A stretch of 64,000 bases of DNA from JANXUC01 sp964619065 (GTDB lineage: Bacteria; Acidobacteriota; Terriglobia; Terriglobales; Acidobacteriaceae). A program made the translations under genes and the position numbers. The notes beneath the pieces are model-generated. The model was not told the DNA's origin. It saw only the letters and a program-made list of their open reading frames with translations, and did not search any database. Of the stretch, positions 17,375 through 26,539 are shown piece by piece. Location of the stretch: contig CAZUCC010000018.1 of NCBI GenBank assembly GCA_964619065.1, forward strand, positions 8,871 to 72,870, read 5' to 3'. Numbering within the stretch: the stretch's first letter is position 1; each line of letters starts with the position of its first letter.

Positions 17375-18913
17375 ATGACCGGAACCAGGAACAGGTCCGG
17401 GATTTTCACCTTGGTACTTGCCGCCGCATGTCTCGCGCTCCCGTCATGCGGAGGACGGTCGAGTGCGCCAAGCTTCCCCTTGACCGTCATGCCAGGGGGA
17501 ACGGGGACGGGCAAGGTATCGAGCAACCCGAGCGGAATCAGCTGTCCGCCAGCGTGCAGCGCAAATTTCGCAAGCGGCGCAACCGTAAACCTGACACAAA
17601 TCGCTAGCTTCGATTCGTCGTTTGATGGCTGGAGCGGAGGTTGCAGCGGGGCCGGGAGCTGCAGCGTGACCATAAGCGCAGTCGAATCGGTGACGGCCAC
17701 CTTTTCGGGAAAGACGCCCACCTTTACCCTGCTATATAAGTTCGCTGGTGGGTCCGACGGAGCCAATCCCTCCACTGTGACAATGGTTAGGGACGGGCAA
17801 GGTAACCTCTATGGCACAACCCATTTTGGCGGTGATCTAGACTGCAACATCTCTCTTAATCCAAGCTGCGGGGTTGCATTCAGGCTAGACGCCGGAGCTA
17901 ACTTGACCCCAATTCATATCTTCGAGGGAAACGGGGCGTCCCCGCCGGGAGCTCATGGGAACGGGTTAGTGCTGGACGGGAGTGGCAACTTGTATGGCAC
18001 TGCGGATCTCGGCAACCTGGGGCACGGATTCGTTTTCCAACTTGACAAGAATGGCGCGTTTACGGATTTGTACGATTTCGCGGCAGGCTCCGACGGGGAT
18101 GTCCCAACCGGATATCTGTTCCGGAATGCAGCGGGGACCTTATACGGCACAACCTTAGGCGGAGGTGGCAGCAGTGATCCCTTGTGCCCTAACGGGCAAG
18201 GTTGTGGAACGGTGTTTGAATTGGGACCGACTGGTCAATACAAAGTGCTGTATTCCTTCCTGAGCAATGCGGACGGAACGCCGCCGCAAACTGTGATTGG
18301 CGATGTCACGGGCAACCTCTACGGCACCACCTTCCAAGGCGGCCAAGGATGCACGCAGGCACTGGGGTGCGGAACAATCTTCAAACTCAACACGTCCGGC
18401 AAGAAAACTGTCCTCCATGCTTTTACGGGTGGACCGGATGGCAGTCTTCCCGCAGGCGGCCTGGCGCTGGACTCGGCTGGCAATCTCTATGGCAGCACCT
18501 TGGGTGGAGGCGATCCCACATGTCCGTACACTGGCACGGGACCAGGGTGCGGGGTTGTGTTTAAAATCGACAACAAAGGCGTGGAGACCGTTTTGCATAC
18601 CTTCCATGGCGGTTCAGACGGAGGGTTCCCCGGCTCCCTGATCCTCGATGCGGCCGGATATCTCTATGGGGTCACAGGTGCGGGCCCAGGCGGGGGCGCC
18701 ACCTGCGGACTCGTCTTCAAGATTGATCCCTCGGGGAATTTGACCAACCTACACACGATTGCAGGGGGATCCGAAGGTTGCGGCGAAATCGGCGCGCTCG
18801 TTCCAGACACAGCTGGCAACCTCTACGGCGCTAGCGCAACTGGTGGCGACCCTAACTGTGGCTCCTGCGGAACCTTGTGGGAGATCATATTCGTAGCGCC
18901 ACCCGGACGTTAG
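17375..18913 (+). CDS. GloVer-repeat lipoprotein
   Basis: 512 residues from ATG 17375, chosen because a lipoprotein-type signal begins there (TLVLAAACLALPSC, lipid-modified Cys near 25). A short bacterial-repeat domain (GWSGGCSGAGSCSVTIS) precedes at least eight copies of a roughly 50-residue unit. These units follow the pattern LYxFxGGxDGxxPxxxLxxDxxGNLYGTTxxGG-C-GxVFKL, the choice-anchored GloVer tandem repeat (beta-propeller-like). Cys pairs inside the repeats may form disulfides. It is probably displayed on the cell surface; no ligand is known. It is separated from the cytochrome gene by a long leader and stands alone. Confidence 0.85.
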   Translation: MTGTRNRSGIFTLVLAAACLALPSCGGRSSAPSFPLTVMPGGTGTGKVSSNPSGISCPPACSANFASGATVNLTQIASFDSSFDGWSGGCSGAGSCSVTISAVESVTATFSGKTPTFTLLYKFAGGSDGANPSTVTMVRDGQGNLYGTTHFGGDLDCNISLNPSCGVAFRLDAGANLTPIHIFEGNGASPPGAHGNGLVLDGSGNLYGTADLGNLGHGFVFQLDKNGAFTDLYDFAAGSDGDVPTGYLFRNAAGTLYGTTLGGGGSSDPLCPNGQGCGTVFELGPTGQYKVLYSFLSNADGTPPQTVIGDVTGNLYGTTFQGGQGCTQALGCGTIFKLNTSGKKTVLHAFTGGPDGSLPAGGLALDSAGNLYGSTLGGGDPTCPYTGTGPGCGVVFKIDNKGVETVLHTFHGGSDGGFPGSLILDAAGYLYGVTGAGPGGGATCGLVFKIDPSGNLTNLHTIAGGSEGCGEIGALVPDTAGNLYGASATGGDPNCGSCGTLWEIIFVAPPGR

Positions 18914-18984
18914 TTGAAATCAGATCGCGCTTAGAATGCCTCACCGAAGGGCCGCCTGTACCCAGTAGCGACCTCATCCGACAC

Positions 18985-19140
18985 CACAGCATGCAAGGTC
19001 AAGCCTTCCCTATTCCAAACGTGGTGATGAACGCCACGGGCGCGATCCTGCCGGAGCAGGACATCGAGTATCGCCCTTACGGCGAGCAGGAGATGCACAT
19101 CATTGACGACTGGGCACCTATTTTTGCGGTATCATTAGGC
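18985..19140 (+). other. Possible decayed RHS/YD-repeat fragment
   Basis: In one plus frame, 19021-19086 encodes VVMNATGAILPEQDIEYRPYGE, which resembles the conserved RHS-core boundary (NATG-x-I followed by a PYGE box). It has no start, the sequence after it diverges, and the frame runs into the radical SAM gene in another phase. It is a short remnant at best; chance similarity is possible. Confidence 0.25.
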
Positions 19141-19159
19141 GAACAAAAAGCGAATCTAC

Positions 19160-20170
19160 ATGCCTACACTCCCTCTCTTCCCCGACTCAGCGCCCGACTC
19201 CGGCCCCGCCCCTCTTGTCGGCATTGCCCGCCTCGCAGCCCACGCCGACCCTCTCCGGGAGGGTCACCACATCGAGTACTTCTCTCTCCCCGCGCGTTCG
19301 CTGCTCAGCCGCGTCACCTCCGCCCGCCGCCACCCTTTCCAGTGGTCCATCAACCCCTATCGCGGATGCGAATTTGCCTGCAAATACTGTTACGCGCGCT
19401 ACACTCACGAATTTATGGAGCTGCGCGATCCTCTTGCCTTCGAGCAGAAAATCTATGTCAAAGAACAAGCCGCATGGCTGCTCCACCAGGAACTGAAGAA
19501 AGTCCGCCCGGGCGAAGGCATTGGTATTGGCACCGCCACCGATCCCTACCAGCCCGCCGAGCGCCGCTACAACGTCACTCGCGCCATTCTTGAAGAGATT
19601 GCCCTCCACCACGGACTGCGTCTCGGCATCATCACCAAGTCCGATCTCATAGTTCGGGATGCGGAACTTCTTCGCGAAATCTCCCGGCACAACAGCCTGC
19701 ACGTCAGCCTCACTGTTACCACCGTGAACACGCAACTGGCCCGCATTCTCGAACCCCGCGCCCCGCGCCCCGATCTCCGCCTGGCGGCCGTCCTCCAGCT
19801 CAACCTAGCCGGCATTTCGGTCGGAGTGAATTGTGCTCCTGTGCTCCCTGCAATCACGGATTCCCCCAGTGACCTTAGCGCGCTGGTTCTTGCTGCGAAA
19901 GAGGCGCATGCAAGATCGATCTTTGCCGGGCCACTCTTTCTCAAGCCCTGTGCCGCTGCCGTTTTTCTTCCTTTCCTGGAAAAGGAATTTCCTCACCTCG
20001 TCGAGTCCTATCGCCAGCGCTACGCTCACTCCGCGTTCCTTCCTTCAAACTACGGCAAGCGGATCAATCACCTTCTCGCGGCGCTTCGCAAGAAGCACGG
20101 CATGATCGCGGGCCCCCGTTCCGATACGCGATTTGGCGTGGACTTTGCGATTCAGGATTCTTTGTTTTAG
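19160..20170 (+). CDS. SPL-family (spore photoproduct lyase-like) radical SAM protein
   Basis: 336 residues. The radical SAM cluster motif is C70-x3-C74-x2-C77 in NPYRGCEFACKYCYAR, preceded by the family signature around SRVTSARRHPFQWSINPY. GIGTATDPYQPAE and the later TTVNTQLARILEPRAPRP are characteristic of the PA0069/Rv2578c-like group within the SPL superfamily. These proteins reductively cleave SAM at a [4Fe-4S] cluster; their physiological substrate is not established, though DNA photolesion repair is suspected by homology. The start is ATG 19160. The gene stands alone between the GloVer gene and the convergent rhomboid gene. Confidence 0.88.
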   Translation: MPTLPLFPDSAPDSGPAPLVGIARLAAHADPLREGHHIEYFSLPARSLLSRVTSARRHPFQWSINPYRGCEFACKYCYARYTHEFMELRDPLAFEQKIYVKEQAAWLLHQELKKVRPGEGIGIGTATDPYQPAERRYNVTRAILEEIALHHGLRLGIITKSDLIVRDAELLREISRHNSLHVSLTVTTVNTQLARILEPRAPRPDLRLAAVLQLNLAGISVGVNCAPVLPAITDSPSDLSALVLAAKEAHARSIFAGPLFLKPCAAAVFLPFLEKEFPHLVESYRQRYAHSAFLPSNYGKRINHLLAALRKKHGMIAGPRSDTRFGVDFAIQDSLF

Positions 20171-20250
20171 GGAAGGCAAATCTGCCGGAAGCAAGGAGAA
20201 AGCCAACTCTTTGGAGAGCTAAGCTTTAGTCATTCAACCCGGAAGCTGCT

Positions 20251-21105
20251 CTAGTTGACCCACTTCGAGCCCGAATCGCCATTGGGCTTTCGCGGGCCGG
20301 GTTCGTCTGGAGGAATGTAGTTGCCCTTGTCGTCGAAGCGTACTGGCTCGCGCTCGGACTTCCGCATGTAGACTTCAAACTTCTTCGCCGCCTGCCGCCG
20401 TTTCCAGCGGTGCCAGGCGTTGTGCATGCCGAAATAGGCTTCCGAAGCTTCGAAGCTCAACCCGCGGCGGGGAACAAACTTGGCCCACAAAAATCCGAAC
20501 AGCAAGCCGCCCGCATGCGCGTAGTTCGCGACATCGCCTGTGGAGGGCACAATGCTCGCTATAAATACGCCAAAAACTATAATCCCAACCAGATACTTAA
20601 CCCTGATTGTTACGGGAATGACTAACAGCACCAGGATCGTGAACTCGCGGTCACCATCCAGCACAGCTAGGGCCATCAGGAGCCCCATGATTCCACCGGA
20701 AGCCCCCATTGTCGGGGTGGTCGTTACCATTCCGAAAAGGTGCAAGTAAGAGACGGCGATCGTTGCCAGAGCCGCACCGATGACCGAAAAGAAATACAAT
20801 TCTGCGAAACGGCGTGAACCCCACTCGATTTCTTCCAGAGAGCCAACCATCCAGACCGCGAGCATATTGAAGAGCAAATGCCCCGGACCACCATGCAGAA
20901 AGGAGTATGTAATCAGTTGCCAGATGCGTCCCTGTAGGACGCGATGCGGTATGAGCGCGAAGTAGTCCTTAAAGATGTCGTTGTAATCTTTCGCGTACGC
21001 CCCGAGAAGAAGCTGAACCACATAGACCGCCGCGCAAGTCAGGATTATGCGGCGGACCCAGCCCTGAAACGGCGGCAATGCAAACGCAATAGATCCTCTA
21101 CCCAT
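20251..21105 (-). CDS. Rhomboid-family intramembrane serine protease
   Basis: 284 residues with about six membrane helices. The serine of the GxSG motif is S136 (TMGASGGIMG) and the catalytic His is H197 (ANYAHAGGLLFGF). N80 in GHLLFNMLAVW corresponds to the oxyanion-stabilising residue. The loop RIWQLITYSFLHGGPGHLLFN is a family hallmark. The charged C-terminal tail (about 205-284) is cytoplasmic and lacks a recognised domain. Rhomboids cleave transmembrane proteins within the bilayer. It follows the M28 peptidase gene by 27 bp on the same strand and could be co-transcribed. Confidence 0.93.
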   Translation of the reverse strand: MGRGSIAFALPPFQGWVRRIILTCAAVYVVQLLLGAYAKDYNDIFKDYFALIPHRVLQGRIWQLITYSFLHGGPGHLLFNMLAVWMVGSLEEIEWGSRRFAELYFFSVIGAALATIAVSYLHLFGMVTTTPTMGASGGIMGLLMALAVLDGDREFTILVLLVIPVTIRVKYLVGIIVFGVFIASIVPSTGDVANYAHAGGLLFGFLWAKFVPRRGLSFEASEAYFGMHNAWHRWKRRQAAKKFEVYMRKSEREPVRFDDKGNYIPPDEPGPRKPNGDSGSKWVN

Positions 21106-21132
21106 ATTTATCTCAACTAAATTCTTTCACGC

Positions 21133-22542
21133 TTACAGCTCGGGCTGTGGTACAACCGCCAAACTCTTATGCCCAGCTGCATCCACGGACCGGACTGCAA
21201 AGATCACATTATCCTTCGATAATTTCAGCGTAGCACGAGTCTCATTCCCAACGTGCTCCGAATGGTCCCATGTCGGGCTGGTAGTTTCCCGCCAGAGCAC
21301 TTCGTAACTTGCAGCGCGTGGAACCGCTTCCCATGTCAGCGTGGAATCGTTTTGCAGTTCCTTCACGAGCAGCCGTACTTTCCCCGGCGGCGCAGGCGCG
21401 GACGCCAGCGAGGCCAGTGCCGCCGCATTCAATCGTGCCACCTTCGCAACGTAGTCAAAATCGACGAACTTTGGGAGATCGCCATATTCGACGCCGTTCT
21501 CCGTGCGCACATTCTGATGCTGCCGATTGTAGTTCTCGCGATATTCCGTGAAGCGCACACCCGCAAATCCCTGTTCGTTGAAAGCTCTGTGATCTCCACC
21601 GCGCAGGTAGCGGTCCAGCCGGAAGACAAGCGTTGGTTTTAATCCCATTGGATATTCCGCTGCTGTCTCGTCGATATACCGTGCCACCTGCCGTGACGCC
21701 GAATCGCTCTCGCCGCCCAGCCCGCGGATCCTCCGCACATCGTCGTCTCCGGCGGCCAAAGGTATGCCTTCGGAAAACACGCGCACCGTATCGGGTTTTC
21801 GCCCTTCGCTGCGATCGCCGCCCACGATGTCGTTGTTCAGCACGGCTTCAATCTGCCAGACTTGCTCCTTTGCCATCTTCGCGAAATGCGTGCTGCCATT
21901 CAGTCCCTGCTCTTCTCCCGCGACGGTAAGAAAAATAATGGTCCCTGGAAATTTATGCTGGCTAAGCACGCGTGCGCATTCCAGACTGACGGCGGTTCCG
22001 CTAGCGTCGTCGTTGGCGCCCGGGGCTGCACCGGTGATGTCGAGAGTATCGCTATTGCGCGAGTCATAGTGGCCCGTCACCAGGACAATGCGCTTTGCTT
22101 CTTCTCCGCCAGTGCCGCGCAGCACGGCGTAGACGTTCACAATTTCGGTGGGTTTAGGAATACGGTCTGCTGCTGGCTCGACAAACACATCGGTTTTGAC
22201 CTCCAGGCAGCCGCCACAGGCCTGCGAGTCCCGCTCGAACTCGCTGCGAATCCATTCTCGCGCTGCGCCGATCCCCTGACCCGAGGCTGTATCCGCCGCC
22301 GAAAGCGTCGATCGCGTATGGAAACTCACGAGTTTTTCAATCGTGGCCTGAATTCGCGCTGGGGAAATGTCTCGCAGGGCTGCTGTAATGGCAGGATCGG
22401 CCGCCGAAGTGCCACCCTCGCCGTTGGTAGTTCCATCCGCCAAAGAATTGGCGTAGGGCTGCATCCCCAACAGGCAGCCGAGAATCAGAAGGCTGGAACA
22501 AGAAAGCGAAAAGGCGGGGGAGAAGCGGACGGGCTTCAGCAT
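21133..22542 (-). CDS. Exported M28-family aminopeptidase
   Basis: 469 residues from ATG 22542, preferred over 22578 because GAGG lies 5 nt upstream and a signal peptide follows at once (SLSCSSLLILGCLLG). M28 dizinc motifs: H and D in TGHYDSRN and GANDDASGTAVSLE, the Glu pair in TVAGEEQGLNGS, Asp in LNNDIVGGD, and a distal His in NRQHQNVRTENG. A fibronectin-like C-terminal segment (about 375-465, GKVRLLVKELQNDSTLTWEAV) probably aids substrate binding. The family releases N-terminal amino acids from peptides outside the cytoplasm. It is likely transcribed together with rhomboid. Confidence 0.9.
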   Translation of the reverse strand: MLKPVRFSPAFSLSCSSLLILGCLLGMQPYANSLADGTTNGEGGTSAADPAITAALRDISPARIQATIEKLVSFHTRSTLSAADTASGQGIGAAREWIRSEFERDSQACGGCLEVKTDVFVEPAADRIPKPTEIVNVYAVLRGTGGEEAKRIVLVTGHYDSRNSDTLDITGAAPGANDDASGTAVSLECARVLSQHKFPGTIIFLTVAGEEQGLNGSTHFAKMAKEQVWQIEAVLNNDIVGGDRSEGRKPDTVRVFSEGIPLAAGDDDVRRIRGLGGESDSASRQVARYIDETAAEYPMGLKPTLVFRLDRYLRGGDHRAFNEQGFAGVRFTEYRENYNRQHQNVRTENGVEYGDLPKFVDFDYVAKVARLNAAALASLASAPAPPGKVRLLVKELQNDSTLTWEAVPRAASYEVLWRETTSPTWDHSEHVGNETRATLKLSKDNVIFAVRSVDAAGHKSLAVVPQPEL

Positions 22543-22659
22543 AGACCTCAGGATATGCTGGCCCACCCAACGGCGCAAATTTTCCCCTAGGGTCTTGACG
22601 CACCTTGGACTGAGACTCTAAATATTATGAAGGAGCATTTTCATACGGAAGGAGGGATT

Positions 22660-22866
22660 ATGGTTTCCTGTCCCGAGTGCGACAGCAATCTTGATGTAGA
22701 CGCCGATGAAATTGATGAAGGCGAAATCGTGTCTTGCGTGGAGTGTGGCACCGACTTTGAAGTAGTGACCGCCAGTCCCCTGGAGCTGAAGGCTGTCGGG
22801 GAAGGATATGAAGAAGACGTCGACGACGAAAAAGTTGGGGAGGAGGACGAAAACGGAGACTACTAG
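22660..22866 (+). CDS. LysW-like acidic zinc-ribbon protein
   Basis: 68 residues. ATG 22660 has GGAGGG 4-9 nt upstream, which decides it over an upstream in-frame ATG at 22627. Two Cys pairs (SCPECDSNLDVD and SCVECGTDFEVV) form a zinc ribbon, with the acidic strand DEIDEGEIVSC and the block SPLELKAV matching the LysW carrier-protein family. LysW proteins hold amino groups of glutamate or aminoadipate on a C-terminal EDWGE motif during Lys/Arg synthesis. That motif is missing here: the tail is acidic but ends GDY, and no lysX/lysZ genes adjoin. A different role, or simple Zn binding, is therefore likely. It heads a three-gene unit. Confidence 0.72.
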   Translation: MVSCPECDSNLDVDADEIDEGEIVSCVECGTDFEVVTASPLELKAVGEGYEEDVDDEKVGEEDENGDY

Positions 22867-22888
22867 CCAGAATCGGGTGCTGAGACCC

Positions 22889-23338
22889 ATGTGTTTGGGT
22901 ACCCAGCGTCAGACCCCTTTGGTCGCAAGCAAGAGCCTCCTAGGACGATGTGTAGCTCTGGCGCTCTTCTGCAGCGCCTGGGCTGGGGTCTGGGGAGCAC
23001 CGCAAGAGGCAGCTGCGAAGCCCCATTCGACTCAGTCCAAAGCTGCATCCTATGCCCTGATTTTCGGTACGGTATGGGATTCCGAGAACCACGCAGTTTA
23101 CGGAGTTCACGTCCAACTGCGTCGCGCCAACGAAAAGAAAGTCCGCTGGGAGGCCTATTCTGACCATCGTGGAGAGTTCGCCTTCCGGGTTCCAAGCGGC
23201 CGGGCAGATTATGAGATGGTAGCCGACACAAGATCCATTAAGTCACTTAAAAACAATAATTTAACAAAGGCCGAGCCGGTGAAAATCCATGTAGAATTCG
23301 ATGAGCGGGTCGACACCGGCCTGCATCTAACAAAGTAG
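22889..23338 (+). CDS. Small secreted carboxypeptidase-regulatory-like protein
   Basis: 149 residues from ATG 22889, which places an N-terminal export segment (SLLGRCVALALFCSAWAGVW) near the start; the frame is open further upstream. The mature part is a single transthyretin-like beta-sandwich: IFGTVWDSENHAVYGVHVQLRR, then YSDHRGEFAFRVPSGRADYEM, the pattern of carboxypeptidase regulatory-like domains. No catalytic residues are present. It follows the LysW-like gene by 22 bp and precedes a similar gene by 26 bp. Probably an extracytoplasmic binding or structural module; actual function unknown. Confidence 0.7.
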   Translation: MCLGTQRQTPLVASKSLLGRCVALALFCSAWAGVWGAPQEAAAKPHSTQSKAASYALIFGTVWDSENHAVYGVHVQLRRANEKKVRWEAYSDHRGEFAFRVPSGRADYEMVADTRSIKSLKNNNLTKAEPVKIHVEFDERVDTGLHLTK

Positions 23339-23364
23339 TAGTTATTGTGCTTCGGGAGGCTATC

Positions 23365-23718
23365 TTGAAGAAAACTCTAGCGGTTGCAGCGATCATCGCG
23401 GTTCTGGCGGCAGCATCTCTAGCTAGTCCCCAGCCTAAGGACGATCCCCCGCAGTCCAAAGTTCTAACCGGTCGCGTTCTTGATCCGAGCGACAATCCGC
23501 TCGCTGGCGCTGTGGTTTACCTGACAAATACGCGAACGCGCGCCGTTAAGACGTACATCGCAGGCCGCGAAGGCGACTATCGCTTTCCGGGGCTGGCCAA
23601 CAACACCGATTACGAAGTCTATGCCCAGTTCCAGGGCCATAAGAGTGACACAAAAAGCGTAAGCCAATTCGACTCACGCGCACAGGCCAGCATTAATCTG
23701 AAGATTGACGTGAAATAG
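23365..23718 (+). CDS. Small secreted carboxypeptidase-regulatory-like protein (TTG start)
   Basis: 117 residues. TTG 23365 is preferred because GGGAGG sits 5 nt upstream and translation then gives a clean signal peptide (MKKTLAVAAIIAVLAAASLA); a GTG at 23347 is less likely. The mature domain VLTGRVLDPSDNPLAGAVVYLTNTRT, then YRFPGLANNTDYEVYAQFQGHKS is a transthyretin-like fold as found at the N-termini of Oar-type receptors. It is a paralogue-like neighbour of the preceding gene. A bidirectional terminator closes the unit. Confidence 0.8.
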   Translation: MKKTLAVAAIIAVLAAASLASPQPKDDPPQSKVLTGRVLDPSDNPLAGAVVYLTNTRTRAVKTYIAGREGDYRFPGLANNTDYEVYAQFQGHKSDTKSVSQFDSRAQASINLKIDVK

Positions 23719-23773
23719 TGTTGCTGTGAAAATTGCCGCTGTAAAGTAGCGCGCTGAATTTGCCACGAAAGTT

Positions 23774-23799
23774 AAGGGCCTCCCTAGGGAGGCCCTTTT
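23774..23799. terminator. Bidirectional terminator between convergent genes
   Basis: AAGGGCCTCCC at 23774-23784 and GGGAGGCCCTT at 23787-23797 form a perfect 11-bp palindrome around TA, with a T run on the plus strand. It serves the three-gene unit ending at 23718 and probably also rpsA from the other side. Confidence 0.88.
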
Positions 23800-23831
23800 A
23801 AGTTGTTCCGAATCCAGTCTAAAATCCCAGT

Positions 23832-25751
23832 CTAGCCCTGGTCACTTCCGGCGCGCTTCCAGGAGATCAGGTCTCCTATGGTGGAGCCGGAGCTGGTACT
23901 AGCCACGGGCTGCTTGTAGGCCTCCACCTCCGCACGGGAGGCCTCTTCGCCAACCGCACGGATGCTCAAGCCGATTTTCTTTTCTTCCGGATTCATTTTT
24001 ACAATCTTGAAGTCAAACTCCTGACCCGGCTCAAAGTGGATGGCAGCACCCTTGCCGTCCGCCGCTTCGGAATTGTGGCACAGACCTTCAATACCCTCTG
24101 CGATGTCGATAAAGGCTCCAAAGGTGGCCACGCGTACGACCTTGCCGTGGAGCACATCTCCGATCTTGTGGTCGCGAAAGAAAACTTCCCAGGCATCGGG
24201 CTGGAGCTGCTTCACGCCCAGAGAAAGCCGGCGTTTGTCGGCCTCAATAGCCAGGATGACAGCCTTGACGCGGTCGCCTTTCTTGACCACTTCCGAAGGG
24301 TGCTTGACGCGTTTCGTCCAACTCAAGTTGCTCACATGAACCAAGCCGTCGATGCCGTCCTCAATTTCAATGAAGACACCAAAATCTGTCATGTTACGAA
24401 CCCGGCCTTCCACGGTCGCGCCCACTGGGTACTTGTCATGCAAAGAATCCCATGGATTGGACTGCAGCTGCCGCATGCCCAGTGAAATGCGCCGCTCGGT
24501 CGGATGCACATTGAGAATAATGCAATCGACGGTATCGCCCACATTGACCAGTTTCGACGGATGCTTCATCCGCTTCGACCAAGTCATCTCGCTGACGTGC
24601 ACCAGACCTTCGATGCCCTGTTCCAATTCCACGAACGCACCGTAATCCGTCACACTGATCACGCGTCCACTCACGTGCGCGCCCACGGGGTAGCGGTGTT
24701 CGGCGTCCAGCCAGGGATCCGGCGTAAGCTGCTTGAAGCCCAGCGAAACGCGCGGCTTATCTTTATCGAACTTCAGAACCTTGACCTGAATGTGATCGCC
24801 GACGTGAACCAAATCCTTGGGATGCGTGAGCCGTCCCCAGGACATGTCGGTGATATGCAACAAGCCGTCCAACCCGCCAAGGTCGACGAACGCTCCGTAT
24901 TCGGTGAGATTTTTCACTGTACCGGTAAGAATGGAGCCTTCCTCAAGATGTGACAGCGTTTCCGAGCGCTTGGCGTTGATTTCCTCTTCGAGAAGCTGCT
25001 TGCGCGAGACCACGATGTTGCCGCGTTTCTTGTTCAGCTTGATGATGGCAACGTCGAAGGTTTGCCCCTTCAGCGCATCCAGATTGTGGATGGGGCGCAC
25101 ATCGACTTGCGAACCCGGCAGAAAGGCGCGAGCACCGGAAATATCCACGGTAACGCCGCCCTTAATGCGGTCGATGACGGTTCCTGCAATGGGCTTCTTC
25201 TCGTTGTAGGCCTTTTCGATATCGTCCCACGCGTGCAACCGCTGAGCCTTCTGATGCGAAAGACCGATTGCTCCGTCCGCACTGACGCTTCGGTCCACCA
25301 TGACCGCAATCTCATCGCCGGGCTTGAACTTCACCGTTCCCTTGTGATCCTGAACTTCAGCAATCGGAACGACGCCCTCCGACTTCGCGCCGAAATCGAC
25401 AACCACATGGGTGGCCGTAATCTTCACGACCGTGCCCTTGATCAGGCGGTCAGCGTCGGCTTCAGGCTCCGATGCGGAGTTTTCGTAGTTCTCCAGTGCC
25501 GTGGCGAAGTCTTCTGCCGCAGCTTCCTCGTGAGCCGGAAGCTCAACGTGCACAGGCTCTTGTTTCCCAGGAGTAGCGGCCATCTCAGGAGTCGCAACTT
25601 CGTCAGTCGCAACCTCGGCAGCGGCCTCTGGCACTGGTTCTGGGCGCACAGATTCTGCAGCCGGGCTGGTGGTTGGGGTTGATCCCTCGGGCATGGTGAG
25701 GGTGGCGGTAGATTCGCTGTTTTGGCTGGTTTCGTTGTCGAGCAAGGTCAT
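23832..25751 (-). CDS. rpsA: 30S ribosomal protein S1
   Basis: 639 residues. An acidic Glu/Ala/Pro-rich N-terminal tail of about 95 residues precedes six OB-fold S1 repeats. The first two are divergent (LIKGTVVKITATHVVVDFGAKSEG; ITGTVIDRIKGGVTVDISGARAF). The next four are canonical with the repeated TDYGAFVELEQGIEGLVHVSEMTW type pattern. S1 binds mRNA leaders and helps recruit 30S subunits. The extended acidic N-terminus is longer than in E. coli but common in this phylum. It forms a single-gene transcription unit with a 229-bp 5' region to the next start on the other strand. Confidence 0.95.
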   Translation of the reverse strand: MTLLDNETSQNSESTATLTMPEGSTPTTSPAAESVRPEPVPEAAAEVATDEVATPEMAATPGKQEPVHVELPAHEEAAAEDFATALENYENSASEPEADADRLIKGTVVKITATHVVVDFGAKSEGVVPIAEVQDHKGTVKFKPGDEIAVMVDRSVSADGAIGLSHQKAQRLHAWDDIEKAYNEKKPIAGTVIDRIKGGVTVDISGARAFLPGSQVDVRPIHNLDALKGQTFDVAIIKLNKKRGNIVVSRKQLLEEEINAKRSETLSHLEEGSILTGTVKNLTEYGAFVDLGGLDGLLHITDMSWGRLTHPKDLVHVGDHIQVKVLKFDKDKPRVSLGFKQLTPDPWLDAEHRYPVGAHVSGRVISVTDYGAFVELEQGIEGLVHVSEMTWSKRMKHPSKLVNVGDTVDCIILNVHPTERRISLGMRQLQSNPWDSLHDKYPVGATVEGRVRNMTDFGVFIEIEDGIDGLVHVSNLSWTKRVKHPSEVVKKGDRVKAVILAIEADKRRLSLGVKQLQPDAWEVFFRDHKIGDVLHGKVVRVATFGAFIDIAEGIEGLCHNSEAADGKGAAIHFEPGQEFDFKIVKMNPEEKKIGLSIRAVGEEASRAEVEAYKQPVASTSSGSTIGDLISWKRAGSDQG

Positions 25752-26043
25752 GAAAGTCTCGGTTGATTCCGCACATGTCGTGCGGGGAAAGACGGGTTAC
25801 TCCAGATGGACTGCTGCCGTGAGTCTTGAGATTGGATCTAGGACAAAACTGCGGCTGGACCGTCAGGTGCAAGCCCGCGTTCACAAAGGAACTGTTCGAA
25901 CTATAGCAACCGCTTCCAACTAGTGTCAAACCCTTGCTACGCTTGCAGAAACTATTAACATTCCTGAAATTATTGGAGTCATGGCGGCCGCACGATTCCC
26001 GAACCTGTTACGAAAAAACGTATCTTCTGCTAACCTGCCCCGC

Positions 26044-26526
26044 ATGGACTACTTATGGACGCCCTGGCGCTATGCCTATGTGAAAAGCGCTGATTCCATA
26101 CCCAGTTGCGTGTTTTGTGGCATCCAGGTGGCTGGCGACGACCGCAAGAACTGGATCGTGCACCGTGGCCAGGAATGTTTTGTAGTGTTGAATGCTTACC
26201 CCTACAACTCCGGCCACGTAATGATAATTCCCTACGCGCATTTGGATGAACTTCGGAAATTGCCCGTGGCCGCAGCCCACGAAATGATGGATCTATCCCA
26301 AAAAGTGGAGGCCGCTCTGCGAGAAGTCTACCTCCCGGACGGCATCAACCTGGGGATGAACGTAGGCAAAGCTGCTGGCGCCGGTGTGGCCGGACATATC
26401 CACATGCATATCTTGCCGCGCTGGGCGGCGGACTCGAACTTCATGACAGTAATCGGCGAGACAAGAGTATTGCCAGAATCGCTGGACACAACATGGGAGC
26501 GCCTCAAGGCCGTGTTGGACAGTTAG
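26044..26526 (+). CDS. HIT-family nucleotide hydrolase/transferase
   Basis: 160 residues when started at ATG 26044 (MDYLWTPWRYAYV, where homologues usually begin); the frame is open from 25981 and a longer form is possible. SCVFCGI carries a zinc-binding CxxC typical of the bacterial branch. The histidine triad is GHIHMHILPRW, with the middle His as nucleophile. The N-terminal WTPWRYAYV and Cys pair place it near Ap4A phosphorylase/HIT proteins of Actinobacteria and Acidobacteria. Expected activity is hydrolysis or phosphorolysis of nucleotide phosphoramidates or dinucleoside polyphosphates. It converges on ligA with a 13-bp gap. Confidence 0.9.
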   Translation: MDYLWTPWRYAYVKSADSIPSCVFCGIQVAGDDRKNWIVHRGQECFVVLNAYPYNSGHVMIIPYAHLDELRKLPVAAAHEMMDLSQKVEAALREVYLPDGINLGMNVGKAAGAGVAGHIHMHILPRWAADSNFMTVIGETRVLPESLDTTWERLKAVLDS

Positions 26527-26539
26527 CTGAGAACGTAAA

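Noticed and set aside
18877..19593. 238-residue plus-strand frame across the radical SAM start
   Set aside because: Its second half overlaps the SPL gene in another frame and is Pro/Arg/Ser-rich; only a possible RHS remnant was kept from its first half.
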